The notes under the pieces: generated by a model
What the model saw: the letters and a program-made list of their open reading frames with translations, nothing else
Told to the model about the DNA's origin: nothing
Databases searched by the model: none
In this document: positions 1 to 6,314 of the stretch, one piece after another
Position numbering within the stretch: position 1 is the stretch's first letter
Layout: each line of letters opens with the position of its first letter
Assembly (NCBI GenBank): GCA_009702205.1
Contig: WLIM01000041.1
Location: 1 to 8,424 of the forward strand
From: Actinomycetota bacterium
GTDB taxonomy: Bacteria > Actinomycetota > Actinomycetes > Nanopelagicales > Nanopelagicaceae
DNA length: 8,424 nt
Direction of reading: 5' to 3'
Program-made: the position numbers and the translations under genes

Positions 1-37
1 CGCAGCAGCACGCGCTGCAGAATTGGCGGCGAAGTAA
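1..37 (+). CDS. sucC: Succinyl-CoA synthetase beta subunit, last codons only (5' part outside window)
   Basis: Reading in the frame that ends at the TAA of positions 35-37 gives the tail AAARAAELAAK followed by stop. An Ala/Glu/Lys-rich helical end like this is common for SucC, the ADP/GDP-binding beta subunit of the TCA-cycle succinyl-CoA synthetase. The identification rests mostly on position: sucC directly precedes sucD in nearly all bacteria, and the stop codon here overlaps the sucD ATG as TAATG, which is typical of translationally coupled subunits of one complex. Only eleven codons are visible, so no catalytic residue can be checked. Confidence 0.8.
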   Translation, partial: AAARAAELAAK

Positions 38-927
38 TGGCTATCTTTATTAACGAAAATACCAAAGTTCTAGTTCAAGGTATGACTGGATCTGAAGGAA
101 CCAAGCACACCGCTCGAATGATTAAATCTGGAACCAAGATTGTCGGTGGAGTTACACCAGGCAAAGGTGGCCAGAGCGTTGAAATTGAAGGCGTAACTCT
201 TCCAGTTTTCAATAGCGTTTCAGAAGCTGTGGCTGCGACAGGTGCCAACGCATCAGTTGTTTTCGTTCCACCTAAATTTGCAAAAGCTGCAGTCATTGAT
301 GCAATCGATGCCAAGCTTCCACTTGTCGTTGTTATCACCGAAGGAATTCCGGTTCACGACTCTGCAGCGTTCTACGCATACGCAGTAGAGAAAGGAACAA
401 CGCGCCTTGTTGGTCCAAACTGCCCAGGTTTAATTAGCCCTGGAAAATCGAATATCGGAATTATTCCTGCGGATATCACTGGTCCAGGACGAATTGGTTT
501 GGTTTCAAAATCTGGAACTCTTACTTATCAAATGATGTATGAACTTCGCGACTTTGGATTTAGCACAGCAGTTGGAATCGGTGGCGATCCAATTATTGGA
601 ACAACACACATCGATTGCCTAAGAGCTTTCCAAGATGATCCTGATACCGACGCCATCGTAATGATTGGTGAAATCGGTGGCGATGCTGAAGAACGCGCTG
701 CGGCATTTATTGGTGAATACGTAACAAAGCCAGTTGTTGGTTATGTTGCAGGGTTCACTGCACCCGAAGGAAAAACCATGGGACATGCTGGTGCAATTGT
801 TTCTGGTTCATCTGGTACAGCTGCTGCAAAGCAAGCTGCACTTGAGGCAGTTGGAGTAAAGGTTGGAAAGACTCCAAGTGAAACAGCGCAGTTAATGCGC
901 GATATTTTAAATAACAAAAAGGGTTAA
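37..927 (+). CDS. sucD: Succinyl-CoA synthetase (ADP/GDP-forming) alpha subunit
   Basis: This is the 296-residue alpha subunit of the cytosolic TCA-cycle enzyme that interconverts succinyl-CoA and succinate with substrate-level ATP or GTP formation. The N-terminal CoA-binding Rossmann domain shows the glycine-rich GMTGSEG at residues 15-21. GPNCPG lies at 126-131 and SKSGTLTY at 157-164. The ligase domain carries GEIGG at 211-215 and the phosphohistidine motif GHAGAIVSG, placing the phosphorylated His at residue 250. Length matches the usual 290-300. The ATG overlaps the sucC stop and has no strong Shine-Dalgarno, so translation is probably coupled to sucC. The next gene starts five bases after the stop. 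Nothing is missing or unusual; the assignment is very secure. Confidence 0.98.
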   Translation: MAIFINENTKVLVQGMTGSEGTKHTARMIKSGTKIVGGVTPGKGGQSVEIEGVTLPVFNSVSEAVAATGANASVVFVPPKFAKAAVIDAIDAKLPLVVVITEGIPVHDSAAFYAYAVEKGTTRLVGPNCPGLISPGKSNIGIIPADITGPGRIGLVSKSGTLTYQMMYELRDFGFSTAVGIGGDPIIGTTHIDCLRAFQDDPDTDAIVMIGEIGGDAEERAAAFIGEYVTKPVVGYVAGFTAPEGKTMGHAGAIVSGSSGTAAAKQAALEAVGVKVGKTPSETAQLMRDILNNKKG

Positions 928-932
928 TTTTC

Positions 933-2030
933 GTGGGCCGCATCCTGCTGGTTACTTTTCAACAGGCACTGCGCAGTGTGGCCCTAACTCTTTTGCCACT
1001 AAGTTTCATCGCACTATTTGCTTGGTCAACTGCAGGCAGCGCTACCGGAAATACTTCTGATCCAATTAGAGCAGCAATTTGGATCTGGCTATCTAGCCAT
1101 TTGATTCCATTTAAATTGGCGCTTGCCTCTGGTTTCTCTAGCGGGGCACTTTCCTATCTCCCATTAGGTGCAGTTATTTTTCCATGGCTTGCCATTCGAA
1201 ATGGCTTTCGCCGTGCAAGTGAATTCTTAGCTAATCCGCGCGGGGCTAGATCTTTCTTAGTGATTTGGTATGTCCTAATAGCAACCTTAGCTGCATATTT
1301 CTCACAGAGTGAAAATATAAAAGCGAATTTATTGCTGACTCCACTCTTTGTTTTATTCATCTCATTAAGTGCGACCTTTGATTACAGCACCTCACTCTTT
1401 TCCAGAGCAAGATTCTTGGGAAACTGTGCGATTTCACTTTTGGGGTTCGCGCTAATAATTTTTGGCGCTTCTCTAGCCCTGCACTTTAGTATCGTTAAAT
1501 CTCTTGCAGTAGTAATCCAACCCGGCATCGTTGGTGGGATTCTTCTTACATTTATCCAAATTCTTTATCTTCCAAACTTGGCTCTTGCAACTTTGTCATA
1601 TCTATTTGGAACTGGTTTTTCAATTGGACTCGGAACTCACATTTCACCAACAGTCTTTGATTTGAATTCGCTCCCAGCAATTCCGGTTCTGGGCGCACTA
1701 CCAACTTCACAGCATCCAATTTTGCGTATTTTTATCTTGCTTCCAATACTAATTTTGCTGCTTAATCAAATTGCAATTTTCAAGAATTTTAGCGATTTCA
1801 AAATCCGCCAAAGCGAAGTAATAAAAGTTCTCACCCCTTCACTACTTTTTTTAACTATTTTTTCATTCTTCGCAGGCGGAACCTTACTTACGCAAGATAT
1901 GGATCCCGTAGGGCTGGTTTGGTGGAAACTACCAGCGCTTTTTGTCGCAATTTCAATTGCGCTATTGACTGTTGGACTTTATCTTCCGAAGCTTGCCAAG
2001 ATAATCCGAGCCCATAAAAGTGAAATTTAG
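933..2030 (+). CDS. DUF6350 (PerM-like) multi-pass membrane protein
   Basis: This is a 365-residue polytopic inner-membrane protein with roughly nine or ten hydrophobic segments, near residues 15-33, 70-90, 106-124, 132-148, 163-185, 192-212, 215-232, 263-283, 299-318 and 331-351. The stretch at 217-256 (ALATLSYLFGTGFSIG, then HISPT and LPAIPVLGALP) matches the conserved core of the actinobacterial DUF6350 family as I remember it. In Mycobacterium tuberculosis the gene at the same place, between the sucCD region and purN, is Rv0955 (PerM), which is linked to cell division and persistence. Whether this protein has that role is inference. The GTG start has AAAAAGGG nine bases upstream, which supports it. 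The TAG stop abuts the purN ATG. No enzymatic motif is visible. T-rich sequence in its second half reflects Phe/Leu/Ile codons rather than foreign origin. Confidence 0.85.
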   Translation: MGRILLVTFQQALRSVALTLLPLSFIALFAWSTAGSATGNTSDPIRAAIWIWLSSHLIPFKLALASGFSSGALSYLPLGAVIFPWLAIRNGFRRASEFLANPRGARSFLVIWYVLIATLAAYFSQSENIKANLLLTPLFVLFISLSATFDYSTSLFSRARFLGNCAISLLGFALIIFGASLALHFSIVKSLAVVIQPGIVGGILLTFIQILYLPNLALATLSYLFGTGFSIGLGTHISPTVFDLNSLPAIPVLGALPTSQHPILRIFILLPILILLLNQIAIFKNFSDFKIRQSEVIKVLTPSLLFLTIFSFFAGGTLLTQDMDPVGLVWWKLPALFVAISIALLTVGLYLPKLAKIIRAHKSEI

Positions 2031-2597
2031 ATGCGAATAGTCTTACTTGCTTCTGGCACTGGCTCGCTTGCGCAATCGATTATTGATGCAAGCATAAATG
2101 GAAAGTTAAAGATTGAAATAGTTTCACTAATTTCTGACAAGCAGAGCGGTGCTTTAGATCTTGCAAAAGCTTCTGGGATTAGCGCCAAATATTTACCAAT
2201 GAAAGCAGATCGCAGCGCTTGGGATCGCGAGCTATTTGACCTTGTCAAAAGCCTTAACCCGGATCTAGTTGTAAGCGTTGGTTTTATGCGTATCTTGTCG
2301 CCGGAGTTTGTAACCAAGTTCGCAACCATAAATACTCATCCAGCGCTCCTTCCTAATTTTCCCGGTGCCCATGGAGTTCGAGATGCGTTAGCGGCTGGGG
2401 CTACTAAGACCGGCTCGACCGTTCATTGGGTTGATGCAGGGGTGGATACTGGCGATGTCATCGCGCAGAAAGAGGTTGCCATTCTGCAAGGCGATAATGA
2501 AACCACGCTCCATGAACGCATTAAGATTGTGGAACGAGAGCTCATCGTTGAGACTATTCAAAGCTTAGTTATTAATGGAATTCCAGGACGGAACTAA
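2031..2597 (+). CDS. purN: Phosphoribosylglycinamide formyltransferase (GART)
   Basis: This cytosolic enzyme of de novo purine synthesis transfers the formyl group of 10-formyl-tetrahydrofolate to GAR, giving FGAR. The start MRIVLLASGTGSLAQ aligns with the family N-terminus, including the phosphate-binding SGTGS loop at residues 8-12, so the ATG is secure even though it has no recognisable Shine-Dalgarno and directly follows the upstream TAG. SVGFMRILSPEFV lies at 82-94. INTHPALLP at 100-108 supplies the catalytic Asn101 and His103, and GVDTGDV supplies the catalytic Asp139. At 188 residues it is slightly shorter than E. coli PurN (212) but ends normally. Its stop overlaps the purH start as TAATG, which suggests coupled translation of the two transformylases. 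Confidence 0.97.
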   Translation: MRIVLLASGTGSLAQSIIDASINGKLKIEIVSLISDKQSGALDLAKASGISAKYLPMKADRSAWDRELFDLVKSLNPDLVVSVGFMRILSPEFVTKFATINTHPALLPNFPGAHGVRDALAAGATKTGSTVHWVDAGVDTGDVIAQKEVAILQGDNETTLHERIKIVERELIVETIQSLVINGIPGRN

Positions 2598-4135
2598 TGG
2601 AACGTAAAGCTATAGCGCGCGCACTCGTAAGTGTTTATGACAAGACTGGATTAGTAGAGCTTGGAAAATCCCTTGAGAAATCTGGAATTGAAATTCTCTC
2701 CACCGGTTCAACTGCGAAAACTTTAAGGGAAGCTGGCGTTAAAGTTATTGCTGTTGAGGAGTACACAGGATTTCCTGAGATGCTCGGTGGTCGTGTTAAA
2801 ACTCTTCACCCAAGAATTCATGGTGGAATTTTGGCAGACCAGAACGATGCCGACCATATTGCGCAACTTAAAGCACAAGATATTGCACCCTTTGATTTGA
2901 TCGTTATAAATCTTTATCCCTTCACGGAAACGATTGCTAGCGGCGCAAAGTTTGAAGAATGCATTGAACAGATTGATATTGGCGGCCCAAGCATGTTGAG
3001 AGGTGCGGCAAAGAATCACAATAGCGTCGCAGTAATTTGCGATCCTTCGCAATATCCGCAACTTGGCGATGCGATAGCTCAAGGCGGTTTTACTCTTAAC
3101 CAACGCCGTGAACTGGCAATGAAGACTTATCGCAAGACTGCGGAATACGACATTGCTATATCAGAATGGTTGGCAGCGGAATTGGATCAGAGCGATTGGC
3201 GTGCAAAAGTTTGGAAGAAAATTTCCGACCTTCGTTATGGCGAGAATCCACATCAAAGTGCAAGTGTTTATGTCGATAGTTCGCAGCCCTCAGGTATCAG
3301 CAGCGCGAAGCAACATCATGGCAAAGAGATGTCGTTTAATAATTACACAGATGCTGATGCGGCGCTACGAGCTGCTTATGATCACAGCGAACCTTGCGTA
3401 GCAATAATTAAACATGCCAATCCTTGTGGCATCGCTATCGCCGAAGATATTGCTTCGGCACACAAAGCGGCACATGAATGTGATCCAGTTTCAGCATTCG
3501 GCGGCGTAGTAGCCGCTAACCGCAACGTATCTCTTGCAATGGCTACCGCTTTAAGCGAAATCTTTACTGAAGTAGTTATCGCTCCAGGATATGAAAAAGG
3601 TGCAATTGAAATTTTGGCAAAGAAACCATCGATTCGAATTCTAGAAATATCAGATTACAAAATTGCCACTGAGGAACTGAGACCTATATCTGGCGGCTTA
3701 TTAATTCAAGATACAGATTTAATTGATGCAGCAGGAGACGAAACTGCTAATTGGCAACAAGTTTCTGGTGAAAAAGTTAGCAACGAAGTGCTACGTGATC
3801 TGCAATTTGCCTGGCGAAGTGTGCGCTCCGTAAAGAGCAATGCAATTTTATTGGCAAAATCTGGCGCTTCTGTTGGAGTTGGAATGGGCCAAGTTAATCG
3901 AGTTGATAGCGCAAAGCTTGCAGTTTCTAGAGCCGGAGAGCGAAGTGCAAATTCGGTTGCAGCAAGTGATGCATTCTTCCCTTTCGCAGATGGCTTACAG
4001 ATATTGATTGATGCCGGCGTTATTGCTGTTGTTGCACCTGGCGGGAGTGTGCGCGATGCCGAAGTAATCGAAGCCGCTGCCAAGGCAAATGTGGCGATGT
4101 TCTTCACGGGCGTCCGCCATTTTTCACATGCTTAG
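2597..4135 (+). CDS. purH: Bifunctional AICAR formyltransferase / IMP cyclohydrolase
   Basis: This 512-residue enzyme catalyses the last two steps to IMP: formylation of AICAR with 10-formyl-tetrahydrofolate, then ring closure of FAICAR. The N-terminal cyclohydrolase (MGS-like) domain shows SVYDKTG at 12-18, STGSTAKTL at 35-43, GRVKTLHPRIHGG at 65-77, INLYPF at 104-109 and DIGGPSMLRGAAKNH at 127-141. The C-terminal transformylase domain shows RYGENPHQ at 213-220, FNNYTDADAA at 247-256 and IKHANPCGIA at 271-280 with the catalytic Lys272-His273 pair. SAFGGVVAANR follows at 299-309, and the usual C-terminus FFTGVRHFSH at 502-511. The length is typical. AGGA at 2585-2588 is a good ribosome site eight bases before the ATG, which overlaps the purN stop. 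A 22-base spacer separates it from folD. Confidence 0.98.
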   Translation: MERKAIARALVSVYDKTGLVELGKSLEKSGIEILSTGSTAKTLREAGVKVIAVEEYTGFPEMLGGRVKTLHPRIHGGILADQNDADHIAQLKAQDIAPFDLIVINLYPFTETIASGAKFEECIEQIDIGGPSMLRGAAKNHNSVAVICDPSQYPQLGDAIAQGGFTLNQRRELAMKTYRKTAEYDIAISEWLAAELDQSDWRAKVWKKISDLRYGENPHQSASVYVDSSQPSGISSAKQHHGKEMSFNNYTDADAALRAAYDHSEPCVAIIKHANPCGIAIAEDIASAHKAAHECDPVSAFGGVVAANRNVSLAMATALSEIFTEVVIAPGYEKGAIEILAKKPSIRILEISDYKIATEELRPISGGLLIQDTDLIDAAGDETANWQQVSGEKVSNEVLRDLQFAWRSVRSVKSNAILLAKSGASVGVGMGQVNRVDSAKLAVSRAGERSANSVAASDAFFPFADGLQILIDAGVIAVVAPGGSVRDAEVIEAAAKANVAMFFTGVRHFSHA

Positions 4136-4157
4136 CTCTTCTAGATAGGATTCCAAT

Positions 4158-5003
4158 ATGAGCGCAACTATTCTTGATGGCAGAGCCACTGCGGCGCTAA
4201 TTAAAGAAGAGCTTCGCCAAATTGTTGCAAGTATGTCTTCTAAGTCAATAAAACCAGGACTTGGAACTTTGCTAGTTGGGGATGATCCTGGATCGCACTC
4301 TTATGTTGGCGGAAAACATAAAGATTGTGCCGAAGTAGGAATTAATTCAATCCGGATCGATTTGCCATCAACCGCATCTGAGAAAGATGTCTTGGCCGCA
4401 ATTAATGATTTGAATAATAGTAAAGAGTGCACTGGTTATATTGTTCAACTACCAGTTCCAAAAGGTATCAATCCAAATTTACTTCTAGAGAGCATCGATC
4501 CTGCAAAAGATGCAGATGGCTTGCATCCCCTTAATTTAGGAAAGTTAGTGCTAGGAGAGAAAGCGCCATTACCTTGCACACCTAGGGGAATACTTGAACT
4601 TTTAACTCGTTACAACTTAAGTACCTCAGGTAAAGAAGTGGTTGTAATGGGACGTGGTTTAACAGTTGGTCGACCTCTTGGTCTCTTACTTTCACAAAAG
4701 GGTAGTGATGCAACAGTGACAATTACTCATACTAAAACTGTTGATGTAATTTCACACACCAAACGTGCCGACATAATTATTGCGGCAATTGGCAGCGCCC
4801 ACTTCTTACGTGCAGAGATGATTAAGCCGGGTGCAATAGTTCTAGATGTAGGAATTACGAGAACTGATGCCGGTCTACTTGGAGATGTTCATCCAGATGT
4901 CGCAAATATTGCTTCAGCAATTGCACCTATGCCAGGTGGAGTTGGACCAATGACTCGCGCAATGTTGTTATCTAATGTTGTTGAAATGGCACAAGGGCAT
5001 TAA
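4158..5003 (+). CDS. folD: Methylenetetrahydrofolate dehydrogenase (NADP+) / methenyl-THF cyclohydrolase
   Basis: This 281-residue bifunctional cytosolic enzyme oxidises 5,10-methylene-THF and hydrolyses methenyl-THF to 10-formyl-THF, the cofactor that PurN and PurH just upstream consume. The catalytic region shows VGDDPGSHSYVGGKHKDC at 40-57, with Tyr49 and Lys53 at the positions of the active-site pair. IVQLPVP lies at 95-101 and DPAKDADGLHPL at 114-125 with the substrate-binding Asp120. PCTPRG lies at 139-144. The Rossmann domain has VVVMGRGLTVGRPLG at 161-175, the GRGxTVGRP form I associate with Actinobacteria. The C-terminus carries LDVGI at 229-233 and APMPGGVGPMT at 256-266. ATAGGA at 4145-4150 is the likely ribosome site, seven bases from the ATG. 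The stop overlaps the next ATG as TAATG. Confidence 0.98.
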   Translation: MSATILDGRATAALIKEELRQIVASMSSKSIKPGLGTLLVGDDPGSHSYVGGKHKDCAEVGINSIRIDLPSTASEKDVLAAINDLNNSKECTGYIVQLPVPKGINPNLLLESIDPAKDADGLHPLNLGKLVLGEKAPLPCTPRGILELLTRYNLSTSGKEVVVMGRGLTVGRPLGLLLSQKGSDATVTITHTKTVDVISHTKRADIIIAAIGSAHFLRAEMIKPGAIVLDVGITRTDAGLLGDVHPDVANIASAIAPMPGGVGPMTRAMLLSNVVEMAQGH

Positions 5004-5242
5004 TGAAAATAGCAATCGATCGTTTGAGAATTGCGGCCTTTGCTTTAATTGCAATTGGAATTTTGCTCGGAATCTTTAACGTTGTCAGAAGTGGCGCTCT
5101 TGCAATCGCGGCCGGAACTGGAATTATCGTTATCACCAAGTATTTACGCTCAAATCGCCATCGTAAAATCGAATTAATCCTTCCGATTGGGATGGCCATT
5201 CTGCTTTTTGTGGTGGCGCTCACACTGCCTCACGCCAAGTAA
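5003..5242 (+). CDS. DUF3017 small membrane protein
   Basis: This is a 79-residue, almost entirely hydrophobic protein with three likely membrane helices, near residues 8-26, 30-47 and 57-75. A basic loop between the second and third (KYLRSNRHRK, 46-55) suggests that loop faces the cytoplasm. The size, three-helix pattern and position right after folD match the actinobacterial DUF3017 family; Mycobacterium tuberculosis has a comparable membrane-protein gene next to folD (Rv3355c beside Rv3356c). No function is known and no catalytic motif is visible. The ATG overlaps the folD stop, with AAGGG at 4993-4997 as a plausible ribosome site inside the end of folD. Translation is therefore probably coupled to folD. 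A minus-strand open frame covers the same bases but has no support. Family assignment is by recall and context. Confidence 0.82.
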   Translation: MKIAIDRLRIAAFALIAIGILLGIFNVVRSGALAIAAGTGIIVITKYLRSNRHRKIELILPIGMAILLFVVALTLPHAK

Positions 5243-5308
5243 TATTTAGCCATTGAATTTTGTAAAAAGTAATTAAGACCCGATTAAGTTAAGAGGAGAT
5301 ACGAGAAC
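5243..5308 (+). promoter_or_regulatory. AT-rich spacer before mdh, possible promoter
   Basis: This is the longest intergenic gap in the window and the place where a promoter for mdh-icd would most likely sit. It has TTGAAT at 5253-5258 and TTGTAA at 5260-5265 as weak -35-like hexamers. TTAAGT at 5284-5289 is a weak -10-like hexamer 18 bases after the second. TTAAG occurs three times, at 5273-5277, 5284-5288 and 5289-5293. No hairpin with a T tract is visible that would end the upstream transcript. The boxes are far from consensus, so read-through from folD remains possible. Confidence 0.3.
5293..5299 (+). promoter_or_regulatory. Strong Shine-Dalgarno of mdh
   Basis: GAGGAGA lies nine bases before the mdh ATG and is the best ribosome-binding match in the window. 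It fixes the mdh start at 5309. It contrasts with the weak or absent sites at the coupled junctions upstream and fits high, independent translation of a TCA-cycle enzyme. Confidence 0.75.
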
Positions 5309-6265
5309 ATGAGTAGATCAGGAAAAGTAACTGTTGTAGGTGCCGGATTTTATGGTTCTACCACTGCACTTCGATTAGCGGAATACGACATCTTTGAAAC
5401 AGTAGTTCTAACAGATATTTTAGAAGGTAAGCCAGAAGGCTTGGCACTCGATATGAATCAATCTAGATCGATTGAAGGCTTTGAAACAAAAATTGTTGGA
5501 GCAACAACAACTTCAGAAGGCGCTGGATATGAAGCGACTGCAAATTCAGAGGTAGTTGTAATTACTGCAGGACTTCCACGCAAACCAGGTATGAGTCGCA
5601 TGGATCTAATCGGAGTAAATGCTGGAATTGTTCGCGGCGTTGCTGAAAATATTGCTAAGCATTCACCAAATGCTGTAATCATCGTAGTTTCAAATCCACT
5701 AGATGAAATGACAGCTCTTACCCAACTTGCAACATCTTTCCCAAAGAATCGCGTTATGGGACAAGCTGGAATGTTAGATACTGCACGTTTTACTAACTTT
5801 GTAGCGGAAGAACTTAAAGTCCCTGTTTCAGCTGTGAAGACTCTGACTCTTGGTTCCCACGGTGACACAATGGTTCCAGTTCCAAGTCGTTGCACGGTTA
5901 ATGGCAAAGCACTTACTGAACTTCTTGATGCAGAAAAAATCGAATCACTTGTTGATCGCACTAGAAATGGTGGCGCTGAAGTTGTTGCACTACTAAAGAC
6001 AGGATCTGCTTATTACGCACCATCTGCAGCTGCGGCCAGAATGGCAAAAGCCGTTAAAGAAGATTCCGGTGAAGTAATGCCAGTCTGCGCATGGGTTGAT
6101 GGTGAATACGGAATTAGTGGCGTCTATCTTGGAGTAGAAGCCGAGATTGGCAAGAGCGGTGTTCGCAAAGTTGTTGAAAGTGCATTGACTCCATCAGAAG
6201 TTGAAGCCCTTAAAGCGGCAGCAGAAGCAGTTCGTGCAAAGCAAGCTGACGTTAAAGATCTCTAA
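5309..6265 (+). CDS. mdh: Malate dehydrogenase, LDH-like type
   Basis: This 318-residue cytosolic enzyme interconverts malate and oxaloacetate with NAD(H) in the TCA cycle. The Rossmann fold begins with VVGAGFYGS at residues 9-17. Asp36, at the end of the second strand, indicates NAD rather than NADP preference. PRKPGMSRMDL at 90-100 is the substrate loop with Arg91 and Arg97. VVSNPLD follows at 126-132. GQAGMLDTARF at 151-161 provides Asp157 and Arg160, and GSHGDTMVP at 182-190 provides the catalytic His184. RKPGM in the loop and QAG before LDTAR favour malate over lactate dehydrogenase. The protein belongs to the LDH-like MDH family, not the cytosolic-type MDH found at the same locus in Streptomyces. 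Alternative activity such as lactate dehydrogenase is possible but less likely. icd follows 49 bases later. Confidence 0.95.
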   Translation: MSRSGKVTVVGAGFYGSTTALRLAEYDIFETVVLTDILEGKPEGLALDMNQSRSIEGFETKIVGATTTSEGAGYEATANSEVVVITAGLPRKPGMSRMDLIGVNAGIVRGVAENIAKHSPNAVIIVVSNPLDEMTALTQLATSFPKNRVMGQAGMLDTARFTNFVAEELKVPVSAVKTLTLGSHGDTMVPVPSRCTVNGKALTELLDAEKIESLVDRTRNGGAEVVALLKTGSAYYAPSAAAARMAKAVKEDSGEVMPVCAWVDGEYGISGVYLGVEAEIGKSGVRKVVESALTPSEVEALKAAAEAVRAKQADVKDL

Positions 6266-6314
6266 AAGATAAATTAAATAGAACTCAAAAAGAATCTAGA
6301 AAAGGGCGAAGAAA
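6266..6314 (+). other. Short AT-rich spacer between mdh and icd
   Basis: This 49-base gap has no convincing promoter boxes and no terminator-like hairpin, so mdh and icd are probably co-transcribed. AAAGGG at 6301-6306 is a moderate ribosome-binding site, with eight bases between its last G and the icd ATG. Confidence 0.45.

Noticed and set aside
75..338. 87-residue minus-strand open frame inside sucD
   Set aside because: It lies wholly opposite the well-supported sucD frame, with no recognisable motif. It is a shadow of its codon use.
1741..1870. AT-rich stretch in the DUF6350 gene as possible transferred DNA
   Set aside because: The low G+C is explained by Phe, Leu, Ile and Asn codons of membrane helices. 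The frame and the conserved family pattern continue through it.
2723..3103. 126-residue minus-strand open frame inside purH
   Set aside because: It covers conserved IMP cyclohydrolase motifs on the other strand and has no domain of its own.
3706..4107. 133-residue minus-strand open frame inside purH
   Set aside because: It is antisense to the conserved transformylase C-terminus, with a low-complexity Ala/Ser/Thr composition typical of shadow frames.
4136..4157. Possible terminator or promoter between purH and folD
   Set aside because: Only 22 bases, with no stable hairpin, no T tract and no promoter boxes; just a ribosome-binding site for folD.
4972..5223. 83-residue minus-strand open frame opposite the DUF3017 gene
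   Set aside because: The plus-strand frame has three clear membrane helices, a ribosome site and a coupled start. The minus frame has none of these.
5458..5961. 167-residue minus-strand open frame inside mdh
   Set aside because: It is antisense to the mdh catalytic core, with Ser/Thr-rich composition and no motif.
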